In this document: positions 48,373 to 56,939 of the stretch, piece by piece
Layout: each line of letters begins with the position of its first letter
Position numbering within the stretch: position 1 is the first letter of the stretch
Source: Streptomyces sp. NBC_00094
GTDB lineage: Bacteria; Actinomycetota; Actinomycetes; Streptomycetales; Streptomycetaceae
Length of the DNA: 64,000 nucleotides
Assembly (NCBI RefSeq): GCF_026343125.1
Contig: NZ_JAPEMB010000001.1
Coordinates: 6,329,501-6,393,500, forward strand
Direction: 5' to 3'
Program-made: the position numbers and the translations under genes
The notes under the pieces: model-generated
What the model was told of the DNA's origin: nothing
Databases searched by the model: none
What the model saw: only the letters and a program-made list of their open reading frames with translations

Positions 48373-49230
48373 TCAGAACGGATACCAGCGGACCTCGGGA
48401 TCGCCGTCCCGCAGCGAGGCCACCCGGCGCTCGAACTCGGCCAGCGCCTTCGGGTTCGTCGGCGCGTGCTGCGCCACCCACGCGCAGCTCGCGGTCTCCC
48501 GCGCGCCCCGCAGCACGGCGCATCCTTCCCACTCCCGGACGTCCCAGCCGTACGCCTCGGTGAAGGCGTCATGGGCGGCGGGGTCGAGGCCGTAGCGGTC
48601 CCGGGAGAGCGCGAGCACCACGAGGTCGTGCTCGCGCAGGTCGGAGGAGAAGGTCTCCAGGTCCATCAGGACCGGGCCGTCCGGGCCGACGAGGACGTTC
48701 CGGGGGAGCGCGTCGCCGTGGATCGGGCCCGGCGTCAGGTGCGGGGTGAGCGCGGCGGCCGCCGGGGCGAAGGCGTCGCGCCGCTCCCGGAGGAAGGCCG
48801 CGTCCGCCGGGTCGATCGCGTCGCCCGCGAGCCGCAGCCACCGCTCGACCCCGCCGAGCAGCTCACGCCGGGGGAGCGTGAAGCCCTCCGGCGCCGGCAG
48901 CGCGTGCACGGCCTTCAGCAGCGGGGCCAGATCGCGGGGCTCCGCGGGCCGGACCGGGTCGGGCAGCCGGTGCCAGAAGGTGACCGGGTGCCCCTCGACG
49001 AGCCGCGGCTTCTCCTCGGCGGCCCGGGGGGCCGGAACCCCCGCCTCCGCGAGCCAGGAGGCCAGCGCCAGCTCCCGCTCGGCGCGCCCGAACACTTCGG
49101 CGTCCCTGCCGACCTTCACCACCAGGTCGCCCACGGCGAAGACCGCGTTCTCCCCGAGAGCCAGCAGCCTCGCCTCCGCGACCGGCAGCCCCGCCGCGGC
49201 CAGGATGTCCCGCGCCCGCGCCTCGTCCAT
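48373..49230 (-). CDS. Aminoglycoside-phosphotransferase-family protein
   Basis: A 285-residue kinase-fold protein. VVKVGR holds the ATP-binding Lys, IHGDALPRNVL is the Brenner-type catalytic loop, and MDLETF the metal-binding Asp. Such proteins phosphorylate aminoglycosides, macrolides or small metabolites; nothing here identifies the substrate. The ATG at 49230 follows GGGAGAGG. Confidence 0.87.
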   Translation of the reverse strand: MDEARARDILAAAGLPVAEARLLALGENAVFAVGDLVVKVGRDAEVFGRAERELALASWLAEAGVPAPRAAEEKPRLVEGHPVTFWHRLPDPVRPAEPRDLAPLLKAVHALPAPEGFTLPRRELLGGVERWLRLAGDAIDPADAAFLRERRDAFAPAAAALTPHLTPGPIHGDALPRNVLVGPDGPVLMDLETFSSDLREHDLVVLALSRDRYGLDPAAHDAFTEAYGWDVREWEGCAVLRGARETASCAWVAQHAPTNPKALAEFERRVASLRDGDPEVRWYPF

Positions 49231-49341
49231 CGACCTCTCCCTACCTCTGCGTCTGCGCCAAAGTCTCGCATCCGGGCAGGTCGCCCCGGTGCAGACGGCT
49301 GGTGGGGGCGGGCGACCGGGTGCTCGTCCGCTATCAACGCA

Positions 49342-49359
49342 AATGATGAATTCGTCATT
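49342..49359. promoter_or_regulatory. AT-rich near-perfect palindrome in a divergent region
   Basis: AATGATGAATTCGTCATT pairs at eight of nine positions per arm and lies in a 50-base AT-rich patch (49340-49385) that is unusual for this genome. It is between the divergent phosphotransferase and DUF1697 genes. A regulator-binding site is likely; the regulator is unknown. Confidence 0.5.
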
Positions 49360-49436
49360 ACGAAACCTTGTTGAATAAGTCACAGATGGGTGAAGGGTCT
49401 TCTCCCGGATCGCTCCCATCGGAGAGTGTTCGAACC

Positions 49437-49471
49437 GGCCACCGTGCCGCCCCCCACGCGGCGCGGTGGCC
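49437..49471. promoter_or_regulatory. 14-bp hairpin before the DUF1697 gene
   Basis: GGCCACCGTGCCGC and GCGGCGCGGTGGCC pair over 14 positions with one G-T wobble and a seven-base loop. It ends 16 bases before the DUF1697 start codon, so it may affect translation or stop read-through; it is not a tRNA. Confidence 0.45.
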
Positions 49472-49487
49472 GACCTAAGGTGAACGC

Positions 49488-50051
49488 ATGGCGAAGACAT
49501 ACGCGCTCCTCCTCCGCGGCATCAACGTGAGCGGCCACCGCAAGGTCCCCATGGCGGAGCTCCGTCCTCTCGTCGAAGGTCTCGGCCACCGGGACGTCCG
49601 CACGTACCTGCAGAGCGGGAACGCCGTCTTCACCACCGACTCGACCGCCACCGAGGACGAGCTCGGCACCGAGCTCGAGGACGCGATCGAGGGCCGTTTC
49701 GGCTTCCGCGTCGACTGCCTCGTCCGCGACGCCGACTACCTCGCGGCCGTCGCCGAGGCCTGCCCGTTCCCGGCCGCCGAGCTGGAGGGCAAGCAGCTGC
49801 ACGCCATCTACTACTCCGGCCCCGCGGACCCCGAGCGCTTCGCCGCGATCGACCGGGAGGCGTACCTCCCCGAGGAGTTCGCCCTCGGCGACCGCGTGCT
49901 CTACCTGTACGTCCCCGAGGGCCTCGGCCGCTCGAAGCTGGGCGACGTCGTCTCCCGCCCCGCCGTGGTCAAGGGTCTCGTGGCCACGGCCCGGAACTGG
50001 AACACCGTGGTCAAGCTCGTGGAGATGACGAGGGCGGCGAGCGAGGAGTGA
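49488..50051 (+). CDS. DUF1697 family protein
   Basis: A 187-residue soluble protein that matches DUF1697: YALLLRGINVSGHRKVPMAE, VRTYLQSGNAVF and TARNWNTVVKL are the conserved blocks. Function unknown in all members known to me. The ATG at 49488 has AAGGTGAAC upstream. Confidence 0.92.
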   Translation: MAKTYALLLRGINVSGHRKVPMAELRPLVEGLGHRDVRTYLQSGNAVFTTDSTATEDELGTELEDAIEGRFGFRVDCLVRDADYLAAVAEACPFPAAELEGKQLHAIYYSGPADPERFAAIDREAYLPEEFALGDRVLYLYVPEGLGRSKLGDVVSRPAVVKGLVATARNWNTVVKLVEMTRAASEE

Positions 50052-50126
50052 CGGCCGAAGTGGCCCAGTACACCGGCTCGTGAGTGGCCCACAGCGGCGG
50101 GCCACTCGCTGGCTAGATTCGACCGT

Positions 50127-50819
50127 ATGACGAGCACCGAGACCGACACCGCGACCGTGATCGACACCGCGACCGGCACGGACACCGCGACCGGCACGGA
50201 CACCGAGACCGAACTCCGCACCACCGTCGACTTCTGGTTCGACCCCGCCTGCCCCTTCGCGTGGATCACCTCCCGCTGGATCCTGGAGGTCGAACGCCAC
50301 CGGCCCGTCGACCTCCGCTTCAAGGTCATGAGCCTGTACTTCCACAACGAGGGCAACACCCTGCCCGACTGGTACCGCGAGCTCGTCGACGCCTCGATCG
50401 GCCCGGTGCGCGTGGCGGCGGCCGCCGCCGAGGAGCACGGCGAGGAGATCCTGCGCCCGCTCTACACCGCGTACGGGACCCGTATCCACGAGCGGAAGCA
50501 GAAGGACTTCGACGCGGTCGTCGCCGAGTCCCTCGCCGAACTCGGCCTCCCCGCCGAACTGGCCGCGGCCGCCCACGACCCGGCGTACGACGAGGCCGTC
50601 CGACGCAGCCACGACGCGGGCAAGGACCCCGAGGCCGGGGCGTACGTCGGGACGCCGACGCTCCACGTCGACGGAACGGCCTGGTTCGGCCCGGTGCTGC
50701 GCGCGGTCCCGCGCGGCGAGAAGGCGGCCGAACTCTTCGACAGCTTCCGCGTCCTGGCGGCCCACCCCGACCTCTTCGAACTGAAGAGGACCCGCACGGG
50801 CGGTCTCGACTTCAGCTAG
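50127..50819 (+). CDS. Rv2466c-like (mycothiol-dependent nitroreductase/DsbA-fold) protein
   Basis: A 230-residue thioredoxin-fold protein. The core starts at [16 protein letters not shown], with Cys42 but Ala at position 45, where Rv2466c-type proteins commonly have a second Cys. GTPTLHVDG is the cis-Pro loop. Family members use mycothiol to reduce partners or nitro compounds. The first 30 residues are Thr/Asp repeats from an 18-base DNA duplication and are probably disordered. The ATG at 50127 is used; no better start is seen before the core. Confidence 0.82.
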   Translation: MTSTETDTATVIDTATGTDTATGTDTETELRTTVDFWFDPACPFAWITSRWILEVERHRPVDLRFKVMSLYFHNEGNTLPDWYRELVDASIGPVRVAAAAAEEHGEEILRPLYTAYGTRIHERKQKDFDAVVAESLAELGLPAELAAAAHDPAYDEAVRRSHDAGKDPEAGAYVGTPTLHVDGTAWFGPVLRAVPRGEKAAELFDSFRVLAAHPDLFELKRTRTGGLDFS

Positions 50820-50833
50820 GGCCTGTCCGGCGG
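50817..50833 (+). repeat. 17-bp dispersed repeat, copy 2
   Basis: Same 17 bases as 47463-47479, again starting with the TAG stop of the upstream plus-strand gene and standing just before a convergent minus-strand gene. Confidence 0.75.
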
Positions 50834-50834
50834 G

Positions 50835-51581
50835 CTAGCCCGCGGCCACGGCAAGGCGCTCCGGGGCGCGCACCGCGCCGTCGTACCGCTCCACCAGCAG
50901 CGCGGCCAGTTCGGGGGAGGGGCCGAGGACGTCCGCCAGGACGTCCGCCTCGGACGCGCCGGCGGCGATGCGGTCCGGGAGCCTGCCCGGGGCGATCACG
51001 TACGGGGCGACGGCCACCCGCCGCACGCCGGGATCGGTACGGAGGGCCCGGACGGCGTCCTCCGTACGGGGAAGGGATGCGGAGGCGAACGCGGGCCGCA
51101 CGGAGCACCAACCGGTGCGCCGCAGCTCCCGCGCCGTTTCTGCGATCACCGCGATCGCCTCCGGGTCTGTGGAGCCCGCCGAGGCCAGGACGACCCCGGT
51201 CGCGCTCTTGTCGCCGGGCGTGAGCCCGGCCTCGTACAGCCGCCGTTCCACCGCCGCGATCAGCAGCGGCGAGGGTCCGAGGACCTCCGCCTGCCGGATC
51301 CGCAGTGACGGCGGGGCCTGCCGCAGGACGGCGGGGATGTCGGCCTTCGCGTGGAAGGCCCGGGTCAGCAGCAGCGGCAGCGCCACCACGTCCCGTACTC
51401 CGTCGGCGGCGAGCCGGTCGAGCACCCCCGTCACCGAGGGCAGGTTGAAGTCCAGGAACGCCGTCTCCACGCGCAGCCCCGGCCGCAGCGCACCGGCCCG
51501 GCGCACGAGCGCCTGGACGGTCGCCGCGTGCCGCGGGTCGCGGCTGCCGTGGGCGATGACGAGGAGGACGGGGCGGTTCAC
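50835..51581 (-). CDS. Sirohydrochlorin chelatase (CbiX/SirB-like)
   Basis: A 248-residue two-domain chelatase that inserts Fe (or Co) into sirohydrochlorin, giving sirohaem for the sulfite reductase in this operon. LLVIAHGSRDPRH holds the metal-binding His; LLTRAFHAKADIP has the second conserved His. The C-terminal half repeats the fold in a diverged form (VAVAPYVIAPGRLPDRI). The GTG at 51581 is eight bases after the permease stop, so it is the last gene of the sulfur operon. Confidence 0.9.
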   Translation of the reverse strand: MNRPVLLVIAHGSRDPRHAATVQALVRRAGALRPGLRVETAFLDFNLPSVTGVLDRLAADGVRDVVALPLLLTRAFHAKADIPAVLRQAPPSLRIRQAEVLGPSPLLIAAVERRLYEAGLTPGDKSATGVVLASAGSTDPEAIAVIAETARELRRTGWCSVRPAFASASLPRTEDAVRALRTDPGVRRVAVAPYVIAPGRLPDRIAAGASEADVLADVLGPSPELAALLVERYDGAVRAPERLAVAAG

Positions 51582-51589
51582 GGTCGGAC

Positions 51590-52492
51590 TCAGCCCTTCG
51601 TGAGCAGGCCGCGGCGGCGCAGCACCGTGCGCTCCAGCGGGCTGAAGATCAGCAGGTCGATGGCGATGCCGACGACCAGGATCAGGATGATCGCCAGGAA
51701 GATGCCCGCCATGTCGATGTTGTTGCGGCCGTTCTCCAGGAGCTGGCCGAGGCCGAGCCCCAGGTCGGGAGAGGACGCGATGATCTCCGCGGCCATCAGC
51801 GAACGCCACGAGAACGCCCAGCCCTGCTTGAGGCCGGCCAGGTAGCCGGGAAGCGCGGCAGGCATCACGATGTGCCAGGCGCCCTTGAGCCCGGTCGCGC
51901 CGAGCGTCTTGCCCGCCCGCAGGAAGAGCGGGGGGACCTGGTCGACGCCGGCGACGAGGCCGTTGGCGATCGACGGGACGGCGCCGAGCAGGATCACCGC
52001 GAACATCATGCTGTCGTTCAGGCCGAGCCAGAGCACGGCCGGAGCCACCCAGGCGACCGAGGGCAGCGACTGGAGCCCCGAGAGGATCGGGCCGATCGCC
52101 GCGCGCACGAACTTCACGCGGGAGACCAGCAGACCCAGCGGGGTGCCGATGGCGACCGCCATGAGGAAGCCGAGCAGGGCCCGGGAGACGCTGGTCCACA
52201 GGACGTCGAGGAGCGTGCCCTCCAGCCACATCGTGGTCAGGCTGTCCCACACCGCGGACGGTGCGGGGAGCTTGTACTCGTCGGTGACCTTCGCCCAGAC
52301 CAGCACCTGCCACACGACCAGGATCAGTGCGACGGCGAGGAGCGGCGGGAGCGCCTTCTTGAGCAGCACCTCACGGACCGGGGTCCGCCGGATCTGCACG
52401 CTGTCCAGGGCGTCCAGACCGGCTTCCAGACCGGCGAGGTCGTCGGCCTTCGGTGTCTTGGGCGTCCTCGGAGTGGCTTCAGTGCTGGCCAT
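51590..52492 (-). CDS. Sulfonate/nitrate-type ABC transporter permease (SsuC-like)
   Basis: A 300-residue inner-membrane protein with about six segments and the EAA-type loop GATGLKGAWHIVMPAALPGYLA. It pairs with the ATPase and binding protein upstream in the operon and probably imports an organosulfur compound. The ATG at 52492 overlaps the ATPase gene by 14 bases and has GGGGAG upstream. Confidence 0.92.
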   Translation of the reverse strand: MASTEATPRTPKTPKADDLAGLEAGLDALDSVQIRRTPVREVLLKKALPPLLAVALILVVWQVLVWAKVTDEYKLPAPSAVWDSLTTMWLEGTLLDVLWTSVSRALLGFLMAVAIGTPLGLLVSRVKFVRAAIGPILSGLQSLPSVAWVAPAVLWLGLNDSMMFAVILLGAVPSIANGLVAGVDQVPPLFLRAGKTLGATGLKGAWHIVMPAALPGYLAGLKQGWAFSWRSLMAAEIIASSPDLGLGLGQLLENGRNNIDMAGIFLAIILILVVGIAIDLLIFSPLERTVLRRRGLLTKG

Positions 52493-53273
52493 GACGGCGG
52501 ATCTCCCCACGCAGGTGCTCGGTGATCTCGAGGGACAGCTCCGCGACGTCGGAGTCCTCGATGCGGCGCGGCTGAGGGATGTCGATCGTCCACTCGTGGG
52601 CGATCCGGCCCGGCCGGGACGAGAGGAGCACGACGCGCTCGGCCAGCCGCACGGCCTCGCGCACGTTGTGGGTGACGAAGAGCACCGACACCTTCGTCTC
52701 CCGCCAGATCCGGGTCAGCTCGTCGTGCAGCACGTCCCGGGTGATGGCGTCGAGCGCGGCGAACGGCTCGTCCATCAGGAGCAGGTCGCTGTCCTGGGCG
52801 AGCGCGCGGGCCAGCGCGACGCGCTGGCGCATGCCGCCGGACAGTTCGTGGACCCGCTTGCCGTACGAGCCGCCGAGCCGGACGAGGTCGAGCAGCCGCT
52901 CGGCCTCCTCACGACGCTCGGCCTTGGCGACCCCGCGCAGCCGCAGGGCCAGTTCGATGTTCTTGCCCGCGGTGAGCCACGGGAAGAGGGCGTGCTCCTG
53001 GAACATCAGGGCCGGCCGGCCGCCGGGGGTCTCGATGGACCCCGCGGACGGCCGGTCGAGCCCGGCGACCAGGTTGAGCAGCGTGGACTTGCCGCAGCCC
53101 GAGGCTCCCAGGAGGGTGACGAACTCGCCGGGGGCGACATCGAGCGAGATGTCGTCGAGGACGAGCTGCCCGCCGGCGGGTCCGCCGAAGGACTTGGAGA
53201 CATGCTCGATACGGGCGGCATGGGTCACCGCCGCACGGTCCTCGGCCTTGGCGAGCGTCGCGGTCGTGGCCAT
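52479..53273 (-). CDS. ABC transporter ATP-binding protein (SsuB-like)
   Basis: A 264-residue ATPase. Walker A is GASGCGKST, the signature is ELSGGMRQRVALARAL, Walker B is LLLMDEPFAALD, and THNVREA holds the switch His. The ATG at 53273 has CAGGAGG upstream. It lies between the binding protein and permease genes of an SsuABC-type system. Confidence 0.94.
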   Translation of the reverse strand: MATTATLAKAEDRAAVTHAARIEHVSKSFGGPAGGQLVLDDISLDVAPGEFVTLLGASGCGKSTLLNLVAGLDRPSAGSIETPGGRPALMFQEHALFPWLTAGKNIELALRLRGVAKAERREEAERLLDLVRLGGSYGKRVHELSGGMRQRVALARALAQDSDLLLMDEPFAALDAITRDVLHDELTRIWRETKVSVLFVTHNVREAVRLAERVVLLSSRPGRIAHEWTIDIPQPRRIEDSDVAELSLEITEHLRGEIRRHGQH

Positions 53274-53341
53274 GGTCGTCACCTCCTGGGAATGCTGAAC
53301 TCGGGCTGCTGCACGGGTGTCTGGCGTCGGCTGCTCGGGGG

Positions 53342-54451
53342 TTACTTCACGCCGAGACCGGCGTCGGAGACCTCGGGCTGCCCCGTGGCCTTCAGGACCT
53401 TGTTGAGCGGCTTCAGGTCGTAGATGCCGGACAGCTCCGGCTTCTCCAGGAGACCGGCCTTCACCGCGTGGTCGGCCTGGGCCTGCAGCGTGGCCGCCAG
53501 CGGGTCGTTGGTGAACTGGATGGACGGCCACGCGGCGTCGATGACCTTCGCGCCCAGCGCCTTGCCCGAGAGGTCCTTCAGCTTGGCGTTGGCCGAGGCC
53601 TTCGCCTTGTCCGGGTTGGCGTTGATCCACTCGTTGGTCTTCACCGCGCCCCGCAGGAAGGCCTCGACGACGTCGGGGTGAGCCGTCAGGAACTTCTGCG
53701 ACACGATGATGTTCGTGATGACGAACTTCTTGTCCGGCCACAGGTCGGACTCGTCGAGGAGGACCTTCGCCCCGTCACTGACCAGCTTCGACGCGGTCGG
53801 CTCCGGCACCCAGGCACCGTCGATGGCGCCGGAGGCGTAGGCGTTCGGGGTGACCTTGTTGTCCGTGCGGACCACGGAGACGTCGCCCTTGCCGCTCTGG
53901 GCGTCGACCTTCCAGCCCTTCTCGGAGATCCAGTTGAGGAAGGCCACGTCCTGCGTGTTGCCGAGCTGCGGCGTGGCGATCTTCTTGCCCTTGAGGTCGT
54001 CCAGGGTCTTGATCTTCGCCGGGTTCACCACGAGCTTCACGCCACCGGAGGCGGCGCCGCCGATGATGCGCAGGTTGGAACCCTTGGTCTTGACATAGCC
54101 GTTGATGGACGGCGAGGGGCCGATGAAGCCGATGTCGATCGAGTCCGCGTTCAGCGCCTCGATCTCGGACGGGCCCGCGTTGAAGGTGGTGGGCACGAGC
54201 TTCGTGCCGCCCAACTCCTTCTGGAGGATGCCCTCCTGGTCACCGACGAGCGCGGTGGCGTGCGTGAGATTGGGGAAGTACCCGAGCCGTACGGTGTCGG
54301 CGGAGAGCTTCTCGCCCTCGGCGGCCACCTTCTTCTCGTCGTTCTTGGCGTCGGAGCCGTAGCCGCAGGAGGCGAGAGCGCCGATCAGCAGCGGCAGGGC
54401 GGCAGCGGCGGCGAGGCCGCGGCGCAGGGTGGTACGGGTGGTGGCAGGCAC
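53342..54451 (-). CDS. Substrate-binding lipoprotein (SsuA-like)
   Basis: A 369-residue lipoprotein with lipobox LASC after a signal segment (LAAAAALPLLIG). The mature part is a sulfonate/taurine/nitrate-type binding protein: VRLGYFPNLTHATALV, IDIGFIGPSPSINGY and WVPEPTASKL. In this operon a sulfonate or other organosulfur ligand is most likely. The GTG at 54451 has GAGGGG upstream. A small ORF ends 19 bases before it. Confidence 0.92.
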   Translation of the reverse strand: MPATTRTTLRRGLAAAAALPLLIGALASCGYGSDAKNDEKKVAAEGEKLSADTVRLGYFPNLTHATALVGDQEGILQKELGGTKLVPTTFNAGPSEIEALNADSIDIGFIGPSPSINGYVKTKGSNLRIIGGAASGGVKLVVNPAKIKTLDDLKGKKIATPQLGNTQDVAFLNWISEKGWKVDAQSGKGDVSVVRTDNKVTPNAYASGAIDGAWVPEPTASKLVSDGAKVLLDESDLWPDKKFVITNIIVSQKFLTAHPDVVEAFLRGAVKTNEWINANPDKAKASANAKLKDLSGKALGAKVIDAAWPSIQFTNDPLAATLQAQADHAVKAGLLEKPELSGIYDLKPLNKVLKATGQPEVSDAGLGVK

Positions 54452-54470
54452 GGGAAGTGTTCCCCTCGAT

Positions 54471-54566
54471 TCAACTTCTGCGAAGTCTGCGTTTATGTCG
54501 TTCGGGGTGGAGCGGGTGGAGCCGTGTCGCACCGCTCACACGGTGCATCGAGGTCAGCACGCACAT
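54471..54566 (-). CDS. Candidate 31-residue leader peptide before the SsuA-like gene
   Basis: The frame starts with ATG at 54566, nine bases after GGAGG, and stops 19 bases before the binding-protein gene. The peptide begins MCVLTSMHRV, with Cys as second residue, and is basic at its end. Its site, between CysN and the importer, fits a translated leader that senses cysteine supply. Another frame of 33 codons overlaps it (see rejected list). Conservation is untested. Confidence 0.4.
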   Translation of the reverse strand: MCVLTSMHRVSGATRLHPLHPERHKRRLRRS

Positions 54567-54654
54567 CGCGCCACACCTCCCCGGCCCGCGCCGAGGGCGC
54601 CGGAGCCCACCCGGCCGCCCTCCTTCGCGAAGGTGGCGTAGATGTTCTGGTACA

Positions 54655-56004
54655 TCAGAAGTCCCACCCTTCCTCGTCCTCTACGACGGCGACGGCCTTG
54701 GTCGTGGCGAAGGATTCGCCCGCCATGCCGGCCGCGAGTGTGGTGCCGTCCGCCGGGTCGATCAACAGGAACGATCCGGTTCGGCGGGAGTCCGCGTACG
54801 CGTCGAGCGCGAGCGGTTCGGCGGTGCGTACGACGACGCGGCCGATGTCGTTGGCGACCAGCTGCCCGGGGTTGGGGTGCTGGGAGAGGTCGTCCAGGGT
54901 CAGCCGCGAGGGGATCTCCTTGACGATGGCCTTGACCGTGCGGGTGGTGTGCTTGAGCAGCACCCGCTGGCCGACGGCGAGCGGCTGGTCGGCCACGTGG
55001 CAGACCGTCGCCTCGACGTCCTGGCTGGTCGTGGGAGCGTCACCGACGGGGGCGAGCAGGTCGCCGCGCGAGATGTCGATGTCGTCGGCGAGCCGGATCG
55101 TGACCGACTGCGGGGCCCAGGCGATGTCCACGGACTCGCCGAGCGCGTCGATCCCGGTGATCGTGGAGGTCCGCCCCGACGGCAGGACGGTGATCTCCTC
55201 GCCGACGCGGAACGCGCCGGCCGCGATCTGGCCCGCGTAACCCCGGTAGTCGGGGTGCTCGGCGGTCTGCGGCCGGATCACGTACTGCACGGGGAAACGG
55301 GCGTGGCAGGCGGTCAGGTCGTGGCTGACCGGGACGGTCTCCAGGTGCTCCAGGACCGTCGGGCCGCCGTACCAGTCCATGTTCGCGGACGGCTCCACGA
55401 CGTTGTCGCCGGCGAGTGCGGAGATCGGGATCGCGGTGATCTCCGGGACGCCGAGCTCGGAGGCGTACGTCGTGAACTCCTCGGCGATCGCGGCGAAGAC
55501 GGGCTCGGCGTACTCGACGAGGTCCATCTTGTTCACGGCCAGGACCACGTGCGGGACACGCAGCAGCGCGGCGACGGCCGCGTGCCGGCGGGTCTGCTCG
55601 ACGACACCGTTACGGGCGTCGACCAGGACCACGGCCAGCTCGGCGGTGGAGGCGCCGGTGACCATGTTCCGGGTGTACTGCACGTGCCCGGGGGTGTCGG
55701 CGAGGATGAACCGGCGCCGCGCGGTGGCGAAGTAGCGGTAGGCCACGTCGATCGTGATGCCCTGCTCACGCTCGGCCCGCAGACCGTCGGTGAGGAGCGC
55801 CAGGTCGGGTGCCTCCTGGCCGCGCTTGAGGGACGCGGCCTCGACGGCCTCCAGCTGGTCGGTGAGGACCGACTTGGAGTCGTGCAGCAGACGGCCCACC
55901 AGCGTGGACTTGCCGTCGTCGACGGATCCGGCGGTGGCGAAACGCAGCAGGGTGGTCGCGGAGACGTCGGCGAACTCGGCGAACTGCTCGGTGGACGTGC
56001 TCAT
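54655..56004 (-). CDS. cysN: Sulfate adenylyltransferase subunit 1
   Basis: A 449-residue EF-Tu-like GTPase that drives CysD-catalysed formation of adenylylsulfate. GSVDDGKSTLVGRL is the P-loop, EREQGITIDVAYRYF the switch, DTPGHVQYTRNM and NKMD the other G motifs. Its start codon shares one base with the cysD stop (TAATG), so the two subunits are coupled. Confidence 0.96.
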   Translation of the reverse strand: MSTSTEQFAEFADVSATTLLRFATAGSVDDGKSTLVGRLLHDSKSVLTDQLEAVEAASLKRGQEAPDLALLTDGLRAEREQGITIDVAYRYFATARRRFILADTPGHVQYTRNMVTGASTAELAVVLVDARNGVVEQTRRHAAVAALLRVPHVVLAVNKMDLVEYAEPVFAAIAEEFTTYASELGVPEITAIPISALAGDNVVEPSANMDWYGGPTVLEHLETVPVSHDLTACHARFPVQYVIRPQTAEHPDYRGYAGQIAAGAFRVGEEITVLPSGRTSTITGIDALGESVDIAWAPQSVTIRLADDIDISRGDLLAPVGDAPTTSQDVEATVCHVADQPLAVGQRVLLKHTTRTVKAIVKEIPSRLTLDDLSQHPNPGQLVANDIGRVVVRTAEPLALDAYADSRRTGSFLLIDPADGTTLAAGMAGESFATTKAVAVVEDEEGWDF

Positions 56005-56939
56005 TAGAAGTACCCTTCGCGCTTGCGGTCTTCCATCGCGGCCTCGGACATCTTGTCGTCGGCGCGGGTCGCGCCCCGCTCGGTGAGGCGGGAGGCGGCG
56101 ATCTCGGCGATGACGGCGTCGAGCGTGGTCGCGTCGGAGTCGACCGCGCCGGTGCAGGACATGTCACCGACGGTGCGGTAGCGGATGAGCCGCTTCTCGA
56201 CCGTCTCGGTGTCCTTCGGGCCGCCCCACTCGCCTGCCGTCAGCCACATGCCGTTACGGGCGAACACCTCACGCTCGTGGGCGAAGTAGATCTCCGGCAG
56301 CTCGATGCCCTCACGGGCGATGTACTGCCAGACGTCCAGCTCGGTCCAGTTGGACAGCGGGAAGACCCGCACGTGCTCGCCGGGCGCGTGGCGGCCGTTG
56401 TAGAGCTGCCACAGCTCCGGGCGCTGACGGCGCGGGTCCCACTGCGAGAACTCGTCACGCAGGGAGAACACCCGCTCCTTGGCGCGGGCCTTCTCCTCGT
56501 CACGGCGGCCGCCGCCGAACACCGCGTCGAAACGGTGCTGCTGGATCGCCTCGGTCAGCGGCACGGTCTGCAGCGGGTTGCGCGTGCCGTCCGGACGCTC
56601 GCGCAGCTTGCCCGCGTCGATGTAGTCCTGCACCGAGGCCACGTGCAGCCGCAGCCCGTGCCGGGCCACCGCGCGGTCGCGGTAGTCGAGGACCTCGGGG
56701 AAGTTGTGCCCCGTGTCCACGTGGAGCAGCGTGAAGGGCACCGGCGCCGGGGCGAAGGCCTTCAGCGCCAGGTGCAGCATGACGATCGAGTCCTTGCCAC
56801 CGGAGAAGAGGATCACCGGCCGCTCGAACTCACCCGCCACCTCGCGGAAGATGTGGACGGCCTCCGACTCCAGGGAGTCGAGGTGCGACAGCGCGAACGG
56901 GCTGTCGGTCGCCTCATGGACGTTGACGACGGTGGTCAC
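56004..56939 (-). CDS. cysD: Sulfate adenylyltransferase subunit 2
   Basis: A 311-residue PP-loop enzyme. ILFSGGKDSIVMLHLALKAF is the ATP-pyrophosphatase loop, LHVDTGHNFPEV the following motif, and FPLSNWTELDVWQYI the sulfate-binding region. The GTG at 56939 overlaps the cysC stop by four bases (GTGA). It works with CysN. Confidence 0.97.
   Translation of the reverse strand: MTTVVNVHEATDSPFALSHLDSLESEAVHIFREVAGEFERPVILFSGGKDSIVMLHLALKAFAPAPVPFTLLHVDTGHNFPEVLDYRDRAVARHGLRLHVASVQDYIDAGKLRERPDGTRNPLQTVPLTEAIQQHRFDAVFGGGRRDEEKARAKERVFSLRDEFSQWDPRRQRPELWQLYNGRHAPGEHVRVFPLSNWTELDVWQYIAREGIELPEIYFAHEREVFARNGMWLTAGEWGGPKDTETVEKRLIRYRTVGDMSCTGAVDSDATTLDAVIAEIAASRLTERGATRADDKMSEAAMEDRKREGYF

Noticed and set aside
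49420-49475. GTTCGAACC followed by a strong stem, resembling a tRNA T-arm
   Set aside because: There is no acceptor stem, D-arm or anticodon arm around it; the stem is a simple 14-bp hairpin.
54554-54655. 33-codon frame starting in the cysN stop (TGATG) and ending RCAC
   Set aside because: The overlap and the Cys codons are suggestive, but it has no own Shine-Dalgarno and overlaps the better candidate at 54471-54566; kept only as a note.
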